From: Primula veris
Lineage: Eukaryota > Streptophyta > Magnoliopsida > Ericales > Primulaceae
Reading direction: 5' to 3'
DNA: 64,000 nt
Assembly (NCBI GenBank): GCA_963682055.1
Contig: OY821749.1
Location: 17,744,631-17,808,630 of the forward strand
Shown here piece after piece: positions 35,921-48,088 of this stretch (the stretch's first letter is position 1; every line of letters starts with the position of its first letter). The notes under the pieces are model-generated. The model saw only the letters and a list, made by a program, of their open reading frames with translations, was not told the origin of the DNA and made no database searches. A program made the translations under genes and the position numbers.

Positions 35921-37475
35921 CCGATGTCTTTTTTCAAGCCGCATATGACCACTTTTTAGCATATCATCGGAAGTGTCAGGTGTGCTTAGTGTCACCCTAC
36001 CATTAACCCAAACTTGTAAAAATAGAGCCCCAACCCCCTCCTTTGTCTCCAAGTTAACATGGGGTCATTTCTTCTTCTCATGGTATATTAGTATATACTA
36101 ATTTATTTGACGTCAACTCCTTTTATAAAATAATAATTCCATATATATATATATATATATATAGATAGATAGATAGATATAATAATGAATTACTATGTTA
36201 ATAAAAATTAAACTGGTACGATTCAGGTAGGGAATTTATAATTTTTTGTTCGTGTAAGTGAATGTTAGGTCAATAAAAATATATTTATTTATATAAGTAA
36301 AAAAAATCTACTTTTTTTTTTCAAATTACCATTTTACGGGTTACGATACTCATCGTTTTAAAATTATTTTAAAAAAAATCTATAGGAAAAATGATATTTT
36401 CGTAAATTGTACGCATACACCCGTTTGTCATATTTAAGATGCCCATGATCCTGTATTGTTCATTAAGTTTGTTAATTATGTTATTAGAATATCACGATTC
36501 GTAACTTGAATCGTGATATGTATACATATAAATACAAGTTTTTTTTTATTGACCTAACATTTACGTATTGGAACCAAAATTTACAATTTTCGTCGTATCA
36601 CCATAACTAAATCGTACCGGTTACAATACACATCCTACACTTGCAACTTTGATTAAAACATATCAAAATTATAGTTATTCTCACATTTTATCAACATAAT
36701 ATCAAATAATTTATATATATATATATATATAAGGAAATGAAAAAATAATTAGTTTGGCCAACAAGGAGAAAAGGGAAGGGGATGGGGCCTCATTTTGACA
36801 GGTTTGGGTTAATGGCACCGTGACGGATGCATTTTTGCTGCCCTGAAAAATTAAAGACAATCTGTTTTAAATTTTTCAGACAACAAAATATGTAATTTTG
36901 TATATTTATTTTTTTTGAAATAATGTAATTTTGTATGTTATATTTTTTGTTTTAATGTTTTGGAATCAACATCGAAATCTAGTTCATTATTATTTAAGGT
37001 GTGCCACATACTAAAAATCTAACACATATTAATGAACCCAAAAATATATATCCTAAAATTAATTCAAAATTAAAATTAAAAACTACTAAAAACCTAACAC
37101 ATGTTAATGAACCCAAAAATATCTACACTAAAATTAATTTAAAATTAAAACTAAAAAATATTATTGATTGTCACATCCTAAATAATAGTGCATTTTCGAA
37201 TGAACACCGAACGATTAACACTATCGTGAATCCAGTACACTATTATTTTGGTTATGTCACATACTAAAAATCTAACACTTATTAATAAAACCAAAAACAT
37301 ACTAAATAGATCCAATTGAGATATGATTTTGCTGTCTTGAAAATTCAAGACAGACTGTTTTTAATTTTTCAGGGCAACAAAATCATATCTGTATGGTGAC
37401 ACCTACTAACCACACCTGACATCTCCGGTGAGGTGCTAAAAAGTAGCCATATATGACTTGAAAAAAGAGCTCGCC
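35921..37475. mobile_element. Long inverted-repeat element with an interrupted right arm
   Basis: The left arm, about 35921-36055, pairs in two blocks. 35926-36000 (tttttcaagccgcatatgac) is inverse to 37392-37475, and 35989-36050 (taacccaaacttg) is inverse to 36773-36832. The right-arm blocks are separated by about 560 bp (36833-37391). That insert itself holds two copies of a hairpin unit, aaatttttcag...aacaaaat. Arms of about 130 bp and no coding frame suggest a non-autonomous foldback DNA element later hit by another insertion. Family not assigned. Confidence 0.55.
37001..37160 (+). repeat. Two tandem copies of an about 83-bp unit
   Basis: The stretch taacacatattaatgaaccc...aaaattaaaa is repeated once with minor changes (37019-37100 and 37097-37165). 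It lies inside the insert of the inverted-repeat element. Confidence 0.6.
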
Positions 37476-38290
37476 GGATGCGGGGGAGCTTCAATATGTT
37501 TTTTATTGGAGCCTAAAATAAATCAAGCATGACCATAAGATTAGATCTACCGGATATTAGAACATGATGCAAACTAAGCCTAAATACACCATATAAATCC
37601 CTATTCCCTCATCTTTTTACTAAATCAAGCACACATCAACACCGCGTTCAAAACCACAATTTCAAAATGGATAAGAATAAAAAAATTGAAAAACAAAAAT
37701 CTTAATTATTAATCAAATTATAAATATATCTAGGAAAAAACAAAAAAAAAGAACTTCTAATCATTTTGAGAATATGACAAAAAGAGAATCCTAATAATAA
37801 ATATCAAACAACATATAGTTCAAACAAAATTAAAGAAAATATCAGTCCATAAAAAGTAATTTTTTTTATCACTCAGTTAATAATGGTGGGTTTGTTTTGT
37901 GAAAATAGAAAGAGAGAGACAAATTTAACAGAAAAGATAAAATCGTTTTTATTGAACTAATTGCATATTGGGATTTGCATCTAATCCAATGAAAATGAAA
38001 CTTTATTGGAGCCCCCCCGTTTTCCCTCACTTGAGCGCCGGAGGGTGATCGCCTGATCGGTCAGTTAAATCCCCGACCCCAAGTCTAACACTTTGTTGGT
38101 TAGGTTCGAATTGGAGAAAAATGTAAGGAGGCCAACATTTTGTAGGTTAAGTTCAAATTGGAGAAAAAAGGTATGGACTAAAAGATGGAAAACAGACTCG
38201 GTCTTACAAAACATAACTAGAGAACAGGCTCGGCCTTACTGTTAAAACGACGAGATCCGCCGGCCAGTTGCTAATCCTTTTATCAACATA
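37476..38290. other. Intergenic stretch
   Basis: No gene is recognised. A short duplicated motif, aattggagaaaaa, occurs near 38109 and 38156. Nothing else is bounded. Confidence 0.35.
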
Positions 38291-38295
38291 TTTTG

Positions 38296-39642
38296 TGTTG
38301 GTTTTGGTGTACGTAAAAGCAATAATTAAAAGTGCAAGGACTAAAAAAAAATAAACAATTTTATTTGTATAATGAAATGTGACTCGATTACAAATTCCGA
38401 CACTTGCAGAATGTAAAAGCAATTAATAAAAATTTCAGACAGAATAATATAAGTTAATAAACTGCTGGACTGGTTTGTAATTAAACGAAACTGACAGACA
38501 GAATAGTATAAAACTAAACTGCTGGACTGTTTGTTAATTAAAGAAATTGCCAGACAGAATAGTATAATTACTAAACTGCTGGACTGTTTCTGTAAATAAA
38601 TTACAGGACTGAAATGTAAATTACAAAACAGAATAGAAATTACAGAAAAGGAAAAAGGACTGAAATGAAATTACAGAACAGGAAAATAAATTACAAAATT
38701 GAAATGTACAGAATATAAAATTGCAAAAATGTAAAGACGGAATAAAAAAATACAGGAAAATAAATAGACGAGGCGACTTTTTAACAGTCTGCCCTTAACC
38801 GATATTCGCCTAACCACTTTTGAGGTTTCTGGTTATGTTTGGCGCTTCGATCCCAAGGCACAACGTATCGGATGACTCGTCGGAAACTGACGACGAGTCA
38901 AGGTCGAGCTGTTGGTGGGTGGCTCTCTCTGACTAAAATGTAATGCTGATTTTGAGAGATGATATATGCTGCTTTTGTTTGATTTCAAAATGTTATATCT
39001 TTGACATGTGGGGGGTCCGCCTATTTATATACTTGCTGAGTATCTCAGCCATTAAAGTCACTTTACTACTATCAGTTTTCGAAATTCGAAACTGCAGTAT
39101 TAACTTTGCAATGAATTCATATTTATTGCAACAGTTACAACTTTGCTGGAAGCTTTTCCCGAACAGGCGCACTTTTTTCAAACAGGAACGCTTTTTCCGA
39201 ACAGGAACAGTTTTTTCCCGAACATGCACACTTTTCCCGACGAGCATGCACGCCCGACGAGCATGCGCATATGAGGTACACAATACACACGTGTATGTAG
39301 ACACACTACTTAATATCCACATGGGATACTTTAGTATATATATTGTAAAAATGAGACATCATTTTTCAATGTGGGACAAATCCCAATGAGTTATCCTCAT
39401 TAAACCCATTTTCCAGCATCAAGAGTTTTCCTATTTCTCAACCCTAATCTTTGACGCCAATTTCCATTCATTCCCATTCTCCGAATAGGTCATGCGACAT
39501 ACCGTTACGAACCTTGTCATACCATCTACTCAACCGTCTTGAGTATGGTGCCAAAAGACAACGGCTGTCACTTGAAATCTTGACTCAAAGATGGTCTCAT
39601 GACCATTCGAAAACTACCATGTTAAACATGGTTTTTCCAACA
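38296..39642 (-). mobile_element. Solo LTR of the Copia relic family
   Basis: 1347 bp from TGTTGGTTTTGG to TTTTTCCAACA with a perfect 5-bp duplication, ttttg, at 38291-38295 and 39643-39647. It aligns with 29438-31998 minus the nested insertion, including ttctccgaataggtcatg near 39478. A TATA-like tatataaatagg on the minus strand (about 39021) supports minus orientation. The open frames at 38943-39389 and 39451-39654 lie in this LTR and are not genes. Confidence 0.92.
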
Positions 39643-39647
39643 TTTTG

Positions 39648-40990
39648 CTCATAAGCAACTCTAAACATTGATTTCCCAAACTTTGAAGTGAGCGATTGCA
39701 CTATATTTGATACTGATCACCAGTTGTAACAAAATTCACTGTTGGTGTTTAAGAGTTGTTGGTGTTTAAGAGTTTGTTGTCAGTCGTCTCACATCGATAT
39801 ACACTAGCAAGTAGCGTGTGTTCTACGAAAATAACACTTCCTAATCTCCACGAAAATCTTGAAATGTATGGGGTTTTGGTATTTGACTCGTTTGAAGAGA
39901 AGAGTTGAGAGTTTCTCAAACTGTACAAACCCCGACGATCTCCTGTGCAGTAGTATAACTGAGTTCCATTAAAGATTGGCTCCTTTACTAGACAAAAATG
40001 AATCGAACTGATAGAACACAAAAATTAGACCCGAGTCTATTTATTCGGGTACAAATCAACCCAAACATTATTAATGGGTATCCAATGTTTGAATAGTAGA
40101 AAATGTGGTATAACAGGCCTTCCTTATTAAAGGATGAAGGCTCTTATACTTTGAATGTCCAAGCCCACTTGAGTAGGGCCCCACAAACGGAAAAGCCCAT
40201 GAGAAGGCAGACGAGATTGAGACACTTGTCAACATTCTATGACTCATAAATGGCTATAAATAGCCAAGTACCTTCACTGGAAAGGAGGCTGAAAAATCAT
40301 AAATAATAGATATATAAGAGAGAGATTGTCAGAGTTTATCTCATAAGGAATTGACCGAGAGAAGTTAAAGACAAAGAACGAGCATCAAGAATAGAGTTCA
40401 AAATCAAGATTAAGACTAGATGTTAAACCGAGCACAAGTGTAATAACAAAGTGTAATCCGAGCAAGTAAAATTACTGTTCAATAAGAAAGAACAACAACG
40501 TGTTCAATATTCACTATCTTTAATTTATATTAATATCGTTGAAAACCATAACACCAACTCATCAAAGTTATTGCTTTATCACAAACATTAAAAAGAACGA
40601 ATTGAATGTTTGTGACCTCGACTCTCTTTCATTTGCATCCTCATTGGCTAACGCTAAGGACAACTTTTGAAGGTTAACTACTTTCAATACATTGCATCAC
40701 ATATTGAGACAAAATGTAGAGGAGATTGATGTGAAACTATAGCAAAACAGAAAAGTAGTAGAAGATCAAACTAGGCCTCCCATGATAATATCAGTTATCA
40801 ACAAGTCATTTGTGTTCCACACATATAAAAACCAAACTTAAAACACCACAAACAAACAAACAAAGAAACCTATAAGCAAAAATAGTTAAAAGTAGAAAAC
40901 TGTTTCTCCTTTATCCCAATCCTCAATCCTACTAACAACTTCTTTCAAAAATTAAAACCTATAAAATTAAAAACAGATCAAAGATCAAAT
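39648..40990. other. Intergenic, with a possible LTR-like relic at about 40104-40555
   Basis: Near 40104 the text starts tgtggtataacaggcc, contains the TATA-like ggctataaatagcc (about 40250) and a leader-like A-rich tail to about 40555, as in some plant LTRs or TRIMs. I could not find matching ends or a target duplication. 40810-40997 probably includes the 3' UTR of the NHL gene. The minus-strand frame at 39749-40021 is not recognised. Confidence 0.35.
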
Positions 40991-40997
40991 AAAGTAC

Positions 40998-41777
40998 TCA
41001 AACAGTAAATTTCCAGATCTTGATCCTAAGATCAACCTTACATTTCGCATTAGCAGTATTCGAGCTCAACACCGATTTCCCTTTTGGTAAAACCCCTTTA
41101 ATCCCGTCGCAAACCACTCGTATCCCCACTTTCTTCGTCTTCATTTTCCCCATTCGCACCACAACCTTCGTATCCATCTTAATCTCCATAGGAAACCCGC
41201 TCTTCCTCTTCAGATCCGACCTCAAACCCGACACCAAGTCCGCGTCCACCAAAGCCGAGGTGGCCAAAAGCGTAGATCTGAGAATTTTAGGGTCGTTAGG
41301 GTAATTAACAAAAGATGGCAAGGACCCGTTTGCGATTAAAGCTTGGTTCGAGTAGAGATTGAGAAAAACAGTGTCGTACGAGTAGGTTATCTTTTTGTTC
41401 GGGTTTTTAGCGGAGAGGGTGAGGTTCACGGCGGAGCTCAGGTGGGTGGTGCCGTCGCCGTCGCCAGCAGAGGTGGTGAGGTTGAAGCGAGAGATTCTAA
41501 CGGATGTGACTGAGAACATAGGGCGGCGAGGGGAGTATATGACGTATGCAACACAACCAGCAATAGCGGCGAGGAGGAGGAGGAGGATGAGGGAGAGTAT
41601 TAACCAGAAGCAGCATAGGCAGAAGCAGCTCCGGCGACTGCGGCGGCGGTGGGAGGTGGGGTTGGGACGGTACGGGTGTCGGTTTGGGTTATAGAGAGGG
41701 GGTTTCCCGGCAGGGGTGGTGGAAGAGACACCGTTTACGGTGGCGGGTTTAGCGGAGGGGTAGACTCTGTCTGTCAT
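40998..41777 (-). CDS. NDR1/HIN1-like (NHL) protein, LEA_2 domain, membrane-anchored
   Basis: Single-exon gene, 259 aa, minus strand. Residues 1-50 are hydrophilic, Pro-rich then Arg-rich (HRRRSRRS), and face the cytosol. Residues 51-81 form one hydrophobic membrane anchor preceded by Cys (CFCLCCFWLILSLILLLLLA). Then comes YSPRRPMFSVTSVRI (about 81-95), the usual NHL junction, and a LEA_2 beta-sandwich domain (about 100-250) with the NHL signature AKNPNKKITYSYD (123-135) and N-glycosylation sites (NLT 118-120, NGS 150-152). NHL proteins are plasma-membrane proteins linked to pathogen and abiotic stress responses. NDR1 couples resistance-protein signalling. The length is slightly above the usual 210-250 aa, because of the long N-terminus. 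The GC-rich frame differs clearly from the flanks. Antisense frames at 41020-41304, 41395-41694 and 41649-41849 are shadows. The exact NHL subgroup is not assigned. Confidence 0.93.
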   Translation of the reverse strand: MTDRVYPSAKPATVNGVSSTTPAGKPPLYNPNRHPYRPNPTSHRRRSRRSCFCLCCFWLILSLILLLLLAAIAGCVAYVIYSPRRPMFSVTSVRISRFNLTTSAGDGDGTTHLSSAVNLTLSAKNPNKKITYSYDTVFLNLYSNQALIANGSLPSFVNYPNDPKILRSTLLATSALVDADLVSGLRSDLKRKSGFPMEIKMDTKVVVRMGKMKTKKVGIRVVCDGIKGVLPKGKSVLSSNTANAKCKVDLRIKIWKFTV

Positions 41778-41977
41778 TACAAAATATATGTTGTATGTAT
41801 ATGTGTGTATATGAATATGTATATCAGTATATGTATATGTAGAGTGTGAATGGAGGAAAATTAGAGTGAAAGTAAAGATAAATAGAGAGAGAGAGAGAGT
41901 AACCAGACGAGATGCTTACACCTCATCAGAGAAAGTGAGATCTCACTCATTCACTAACATACACCACTAAGCATCAT

Positions 41978-41985
41978 TATTTATA
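41978..41985 (-). promoter_or_regulatory. Candidate TATA box of the NHL gene
   Basis: tataaata on the minus strand, about 200 bp upstream of the ATG. A (GA/CT)n stretch at 41884-41900 falls in the presumed 5' UTR. It is judged by position and consensus only. Confidence 0.45.
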
Positions 41986-41989
41986 TTAC

Positions 41990-42727
41990 TAGTATAGTGG
42001 ATGAGTAATAAATTTCAGCTCCCACTCACCGTAGATTTCTGTGTTTGCGATTTTTGATTTTTTCAAAATTTGTAGTACACTACATGAGAGATTATTTAAC
42101 GTGTCCTAGAATTGAGGAGATTGTGGTGCAGTCATAAAGGGCAAAATGAAGTTTATAATCGGAACCTTCCTAATAGTTGTCTTAATTTTTTTATTGTTAA
42201 CTAGTGACACGTCGTCATTTAAAAACCTATTAAATAACACATATAGTTAAACACCCATATTAGTTTTAACTTTAACAATATTATCTATTTTAATTAAAAA
42301 TTAAATATTCAAAATACAGTAGTTATCTGTTTTTTTTTTCAACAAACATAAATTACCGCCAAATTTCAGCGCCAAATTTCAGAAAATATAGAATTTTAAA
42401 AATAGGAAAATAAGTTATTTATTTTCAACATATCTTTATAAATAAAGGGCTGGTTAACAAATTATGGGTTGAATGATTCTGTGAATATTGCTGCACTGGT
42501 TTAAAAATATTACTGATGTACATGTTAGTATTTGTATTTCTTTCAACATTTTGTTGTTTTTTGTAATTGATATGTTATCAAACGATTTGGTGATATATTT
42601 GGTTAGTATTTTAAATATATTATATGGATATTGTTGAGAACTCGATTGGGCTGTTGTTTCGGAAAATTCATAGTTAAATTGTGTATTGAGAAAAGGAAGA
42701 CGATTTTTCATATTTATGGAGAATAAC
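41990..42727. other. NHL upstream region with a degraded MITE-like piece
   Basis: 42170-42330 resembles the MITE at 57040-57420 (taatagttgtc..., ttaacaatatta). Otherwise AT-rich, no gene. Confidence 0.35.
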
Positions 42728-42736
42728 AAAAAATAA

Positions 42737-43786
42737 GGGGCAATTAACAAAAACATACCATACCCCTATTATATTACAAAAAACATACCCGATAATTTAA
42801 ATTATCAAAAATATACATATATATACTTATTATTTCTTAATATAATATATCTCTCTAATTTAACATATATCTCACCTAACATCTTTCTCTAATCTAACAT
42901 CTCTCTAACCTAACATATCTCTCTCTAATCGCACATATATCTCTAACACATGATAATCGCACCTCTTTCTAACACGTGTAATCACCCATCTCTCTCTAAA
43001 AATGATTAAAAACTCATAAAATATGCATACCCTAATTTTAAAACTTCATACTCTGATTTCAAAATTTCATACCCTGATTTCAAAAACTTCATACCCTAAT
43101 TTTAAAACTTCATACTCTAATTTTAAAACTTCATATCCTAATTTCAAAACTTCATACCCTAATTTTAAAATTTCATACCCTAATTTCAAAACTTCATACC
43201 TTAATTTCAAAACTTCATACCCTAATTTTAAAAGTTCATACCCTACATATGAATTTCTCTCAAATATTGTGCATATGAATTCTTCTCTTTCAACTTGAAA
43301 CCCACAATGTTTACAATAGTCTCAAAACTCAATAAATAGAAAACAATCTCACCAATTCCATATATTTTTCATATATTACGGGGTATTAAATAGTGTAATA
43401 TTTGTGTATTACGTATGTATATATCTGTATTTATATGTATATGGATATCTATATAATTTAGATGGTGTTCAGTAGTTAGTGATGGGTTTTCGTGGTGGAG
43501 GAATGGAGAGAGATAGAGTGAGATATTAAAGAAATATACATAGAAGAATGGAGGAGAGAGAGAGTGAGATCAGAGAGAGAGATAAAGAGAAAAATTGATG
43601 AGAGAGAAGAATGAAGATACATAGAAGAAAAATTGGTGAGAAAAAAGAATGGATGAGAGAGAGATAAATAAAATAATAAACAGTATTAAATTTAAATTTG
43701 TTTGGTATGTTTTTTATAATGAAAAGTTGTAAGGGTATGTTTTTTGTAATTTAGTTTAAAAAGTAGTATGTTTTGTTAATTTATCC
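42737..43786 (+). mobile_element. MULE-like non-autonomous element carrying a 21-bp minisatellite (copy 1)
   Basis: Begins ggggcaattaacaaaaacat and ends atgttttgttaatttatcc, which are imperfect inverted termini. It is flanked by a perfect 9-bp duplication, aaaaaataa, at 42728-42736 and 43787-43795. The 9-bp duplication points to a Mutator-like element. The interior has subterminal 'acatacc' repeats, (ct)-rich stretches, a minisatellite and no transposase. The second copy is inverted at 62292-63383. Confidence 0.78.
43023..43245 (+). repeat. 21-bp minisatellite, about ten units
   Basis: Unit cataccctaattttaaaactt with small variants. Because 21 is divisible by three it leaves an open frame repeating KTSYPNF. 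That frame (43023-43298) is a by-product, not a gene. Confidence 0.88.
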
Positions 43787-43795
43787 AAAAAATAA

Positions 43796-46700
43796 AAAAG
43801 AAGAAAATATGCAGGAGAAAATAAATAGAAGAGTAGAATATGTTAGAGATAGAAAAGATGCGTGAGAAATATGAGCGTTGGTCAGTAATAATATTTAAAA
43901 AGATTGTTATCTTTAACAATCTTTTTAAGTGTTATAAAGTTAACACACATTTTAACATATCTAATGGAGACACAAAATTGTATTGTTTGCTAACATTTTT
44001 AGTTAACACCCATTTTAACATACCTATTGTAGATGCTCTTACGTTATTCTATTCTTTTGAAAATTAAAGCAGTAAGAGATGATAGGGTTTAAATTTTATA
44101 AATTCGAATCGGTTTCACCCTATTTTCGGTTTTTTCGGTTTTTTCTATGAATTCGTAATTTTTTTTTATTTTTTTTTTAAATCAATGTACTATTTTATTT
44201 ATAAAATATTTGTTAAAAAAAACTGTAAAATTTGACTTTTTATATTTTTTTTGGATATTTATTAATATTACTAGCTTATAAATTGTCAAACTAACAATTA
44301 AACATAAAAAAAAATATAAAAGGTTAAATTTTATAGATTTTTTTGAACAAACATTTTAAAAATAAAATAGTATATTGATTTTAAAAAAACATAAAAAAAA
44401 ATTACAAGTACATATGAAGAAGTCAAAAACCTGACGAAAACCTTAACATTCGAACTTCTTAACATTCGAACTTGATAAAATAGTAAATTTGAACCTTACC
44501 ATCACATGTTCTAGAATTTATTTTTTGATTATTTCTCTATTTATTTTCAGTAAAAAGTACTATATTTAATTTATAACAACGTATACGACATTAATCTAGA
44601 AACATAACAAAATCGTGAACTATTATTGTCAATTGTCTGTTAATCATTTAGTATTATGTTGATAGCTCACCAATTATGTAGACTTTTCAGAGTGTTTATA
44701 TATTGTTTTTATGTATCGATCCTTAATCAACCGGTATGTGTTGTTTGTACCATTTGTATACAAGGCAGACGCACTTAATTTCCGGTTGATCTCTAACAAA
44801 AGGGGTGCATATATCATCAAGACAAGGAAAGTATACTCTCTTGATATACATTTCGCCAAGAAAAGTATCTTAACTGAAGTTAGTACATACAAGCATTTCG
44901 AAAGCTTTACCCACCAACAAAAGGGGTGCATATACATACTTAGAGAGAGAGAATAAATTGGAAAATATCACTTATATACACTAATTCATAGCTTCTTGAC
45001 AGTAAGTAAACAATACATTATAATTATAATTTTAAATTTGATTTCGATATAAACAAAATCAAACAGCAAGTACAACAACATTGATCACAATTTTATTTGA
45101 GACACGAGAAATAATAATGTCATAGAGTAGAGCTCAATCATAAATGCAATTAGGCTACAAACGAACTGATCATGAACATATTGTGTTGGGTTTCTTAACA
45201 AATCTGGGGTTTCTTAACAATTCTGCCCGTACTCGCTCGTTAAATAAACTTACCGAACATAAATTTAATGTTTGTTAAGTAAACGAACCAAATTAATATG
45301 AACATGATAGCATTCGTTCGTTAAAAACTCGGTTCGTTAAGATCGAGTTCAAAGAACAAGCTAGATTCATAACTATTACTCCGTATTCATTATGCTATGT
45401 ATTAATAGATGAAAAATAAAGCGTGACATGAATTTTACAAGATGATAAATCTTGAAAACCCACACAAAAATTTCCGCATAGGAACCATGTTTGCAAAGGA
45501 CGGTATCATAGAAAGTTCAAAACTTGAAAATTTTCAATACATGTTTAGACACACGTGTATATATGTATATTGATGTTGTCACAATAAAAGGAATAGGTTT
45601 ACGGAGATAAGGAATAGAAAAGGCAGAAAGAAGAAAGAAGAAAAGAAAAGAGAGAAAAAAAAGAGAAAGAAGAGAGTTAGAGAGTTGCCATAACTATTCT
45701 CTGGAATTTTCGAAGTTATAGTTGTAAAGAATAAAATGTTTTCGTGTAACTTTTAGATAATGAAGTTTTAAAAGTGGTATCATATCATAATTTTATCAAC
45801 TTGAAATAGTTTTTGTTTGTTAAATTTCAATTAAAAAGTTGTTATTGTACTTGTTAAGCAATACTAATTGTACTTTCCATGATTTTCCCTTAACGGGAAA
45901 ATAGTCCCCGGACCCCAGTACTAAACCATATTTCTCTCGCGTGACATCCTTTTTCAGGTGAATGAAAAAGAATAGCAGAAGAGGGACCAATTCTTCACAA
46001 TTAGTTTTAAACAAGGTAATGATTCAATTATTAACTATAATTCCAACTGGCATAATTACCATTGAAAAGCAAGTACTACCATTATTTATCCATGATCGTC
46101 AATGCCAACAGTAATGTAGGGTTACCACATGAAAACTTGGCACAAAGAAAGTCCTTACCAAAAAAGCTTATACCCATACCATTAGTGTGAGCCGGTCGAT
46201 TTTCTATTTATCAGTATTTATTAGGATGGCTATTCTGTAGTCCTATGACTTTTTCTAATATTGTTGAAATCTGCAGTTTGGAAAGTTAATTATAATATCA
46301 GGTTTTACAGTTTTGGAATATTATATCATAAATAGAAAAACAGCATTAATTTTCGACGAGCATACTGCATCTACCATGAGGGAATGCAACATATCATTAG
46401 TTTTTGCAATTGATATTGTTGAAAATTTGCTGTTCATCCTTCATTTCTAACTTTTTTGTTCAATTTATCTTCAGTATCTCCAAGCATTACTTTACAACAT
46501 AGCATTTTATGGGAAAGCATCACGTTGTCACGTACTAACCCCAAAACCGGTGTTTTACTAGAAGATTCACTACCAAATGATAACCAAGTTTAGTTATGTC
46601 TTTTTTCTAACAATTTTTGGCGCTCGACTGGCCTATTCCTTTGCTATGTTTAGTTTGCCAAAGAAACACAAGAAACAGAGAAAAAATTATCCAAGCAGAT

Positions 46701-47520
46701 CATTTCGAAGTTTATTATCAGCGACATCTACAAGAAAAAAAGAATTTAAAAAGAAACCCAAGTAATTGTGGTGACATAACCGAGAAGGAAAACGGAAGCA
46801 AAGCCAACGAGAAAATTGAAAACGTGAAACGTGTAAAAAAAGAAAAAAAATCTAAATTTTAGATGTGAAATAATGAAAAACGGAAAACAAGAAGCGAGAA
46901 ATGGGAAACACGGGTTTTGAAATGTGAACCTAGTTTCCCGATAAGGCGATAACTATGTGTAAAACACTCGTACGTCTAGGAGCTATATTTGCATTCTACC
47001 CATTTCACATTTGAAAAAGTATCTCAAAAGGATGCTAGCTAGCTTATAAACAAATGACAATTTTGCAAAATATGTTGTTGTAATTGATCTATTTTGTTAA
47101 TATAACTACATCACAAGTTGTTATATATATATTGAAAGTGTCATTTACGTAAATTCCTTCATGTGACCAAAAAATTTACCCCAGCAACCTTTCCACTCTC
47201 CCGTATACCGTACTCACTTTGATCGAAATCGTATTTCCTTGTTTTCCCCTACTTAGAGGGCGTTTCCCACTCATACTTATTCTCTCTTTTACTATATAAA
47301 AAGCATGAAGGGTGTGTTGTGTGTTAGTCTATAATAATTGCATACATAGCCCTTCTACTTATTTTGTATCATATTCCTTTCTTTTTGCCCCTCTAATTCC
47401 TTCAACCTGCCACACCAACTTCCCATGAATCATCTTATTTTATTCATCAACTGCCACGTAACTAGATACATATATACATGGGATTCGGATCCTCCGTGTT
47501 CCTTATAAGCACTGACAAAC
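43796..47520. other. Long intergenic stretch, no gene recognised
   Basis: Contains a MITE-like end at about 43880-44042 (ctattgtagatgctctta), a 19-bp direct repeat aacaaaaggggtgcatata at 44795-44813 and 44916-44934, a (aag/aga)n purine run at 45630-45680, and a promoter-like ctatataaaaagc at about 47294 with no gene after it. Open frames at 44711-44956, 46577-46765 and 46617-46862 show no family resemblance. Confidence 0.4.
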
Positions 47521-47527
47521 TGTCTGT

Positions 47528-47900
47528 CTAGTTAGGGCTGGGTTCGGTTCGGTTCGGTTCGATTCGGTTTTTGATAAAATCGAAACCGAAATCGAGCATA
47601 TTTTTCGGTTCGGTTTTTTTCGGTTTCGGTCTTTTTATTTTTTGGACCGAACCGGACAGGTTTTTTCGGTCCAGTTTCGGTTTTTTTCGGTTTTATTTTT
47701 TATTTTTCGATTTTTTTCGGTTTTTTCCAGTCTTTTTCGGTTTTTTTCGGTCTTTTTCGGTTTCGATCTTTTTCGGTTCGGTTTTACTGAAAACCGAAAC
47801 CGACCCGAAATTTTTTCGGTTTTTCGGTTTCCGTCTTTTCCGGTTTTTTTCGATTCGGTTATCGGTTCGGTTCGGTTTTTCCGGTTTTTTTCCAGTCCTA
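47528..47900 (+). repeat. CGGTTCGG/CGGTTTTTT low-complexity tract
   Basis: About 370 bp of cggttcggtt and cggttttttt variants, with some inverted aaaccgaaaccg. It creates long meaningless frames on both strands (Phe/Arg-rich forward, Lys/Arg-rich reverse). Such tracts are common in plant transposon debris. Shorter relatives lie at 44110-44150 and 63565-63990. Confidence 0.8.
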
Positions 47901-48005
47901 TGTCTCATTATCAACGGCTGTTAAATACACTTACAAATTAATGGCTCATATATGTTTAACTCATAGCTAGATTAAAATACATACAGCATATTTCTTCCTG
48001 TGTTG

Positions 48006-48010
<5 letters not shown>

Positions 48011-48046
<36 letters not shown>

Positions 48047-48072
48047 AAGAGGCAACTGCTGGACAGTTTCCC
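48011..48072 (-). mobile_element. Short poly(A)-tailed retroposed fragment with 16-bp target duplication
   Basis: The 16-bp tcctgtgttgttactt occurs at 47996-48011 and 48073-48088. Between them are about 35 T (a poly(A) tail on the minus strand) and about 27 bp of body (gaagaggcaactgctggaca...). A long duplication plus an A-tail is the mark of LINE/SINE-type target-primed insertion, here severely 5'-truncated. Confidence 0.65.
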
Positions 48073-48088
48073 TCCTGTGTTGTTACTT

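Noticed and set aside
38943..39389. 148-codon plus-strand frame
   Set aside because: It lies wholly inside the solo LTR 38296-39642 and has no resemblance to a protein family.
41020..41849. Three plus-strand frames opposite the NHL gene
   Set aside because: They are antisense shadows of a GC-rich single-exon gene with a clear LEA_2 protein on the minus strand.
47285..47500. TATA-like ctatataaaaagc with a leader-like region, considered as a gene promoter or miRNA gene
   Set aside because: No downstream coding exon, no foldback and no known plant miRNA sequence could be found.
47571..47941. Overlapping frames of about 100 codons rich in Phe/Arg (and Lys/Arg on the reverse)
   Set aside because: They come from the cggtttttt low-complexity tract and are open by composition in several frames.
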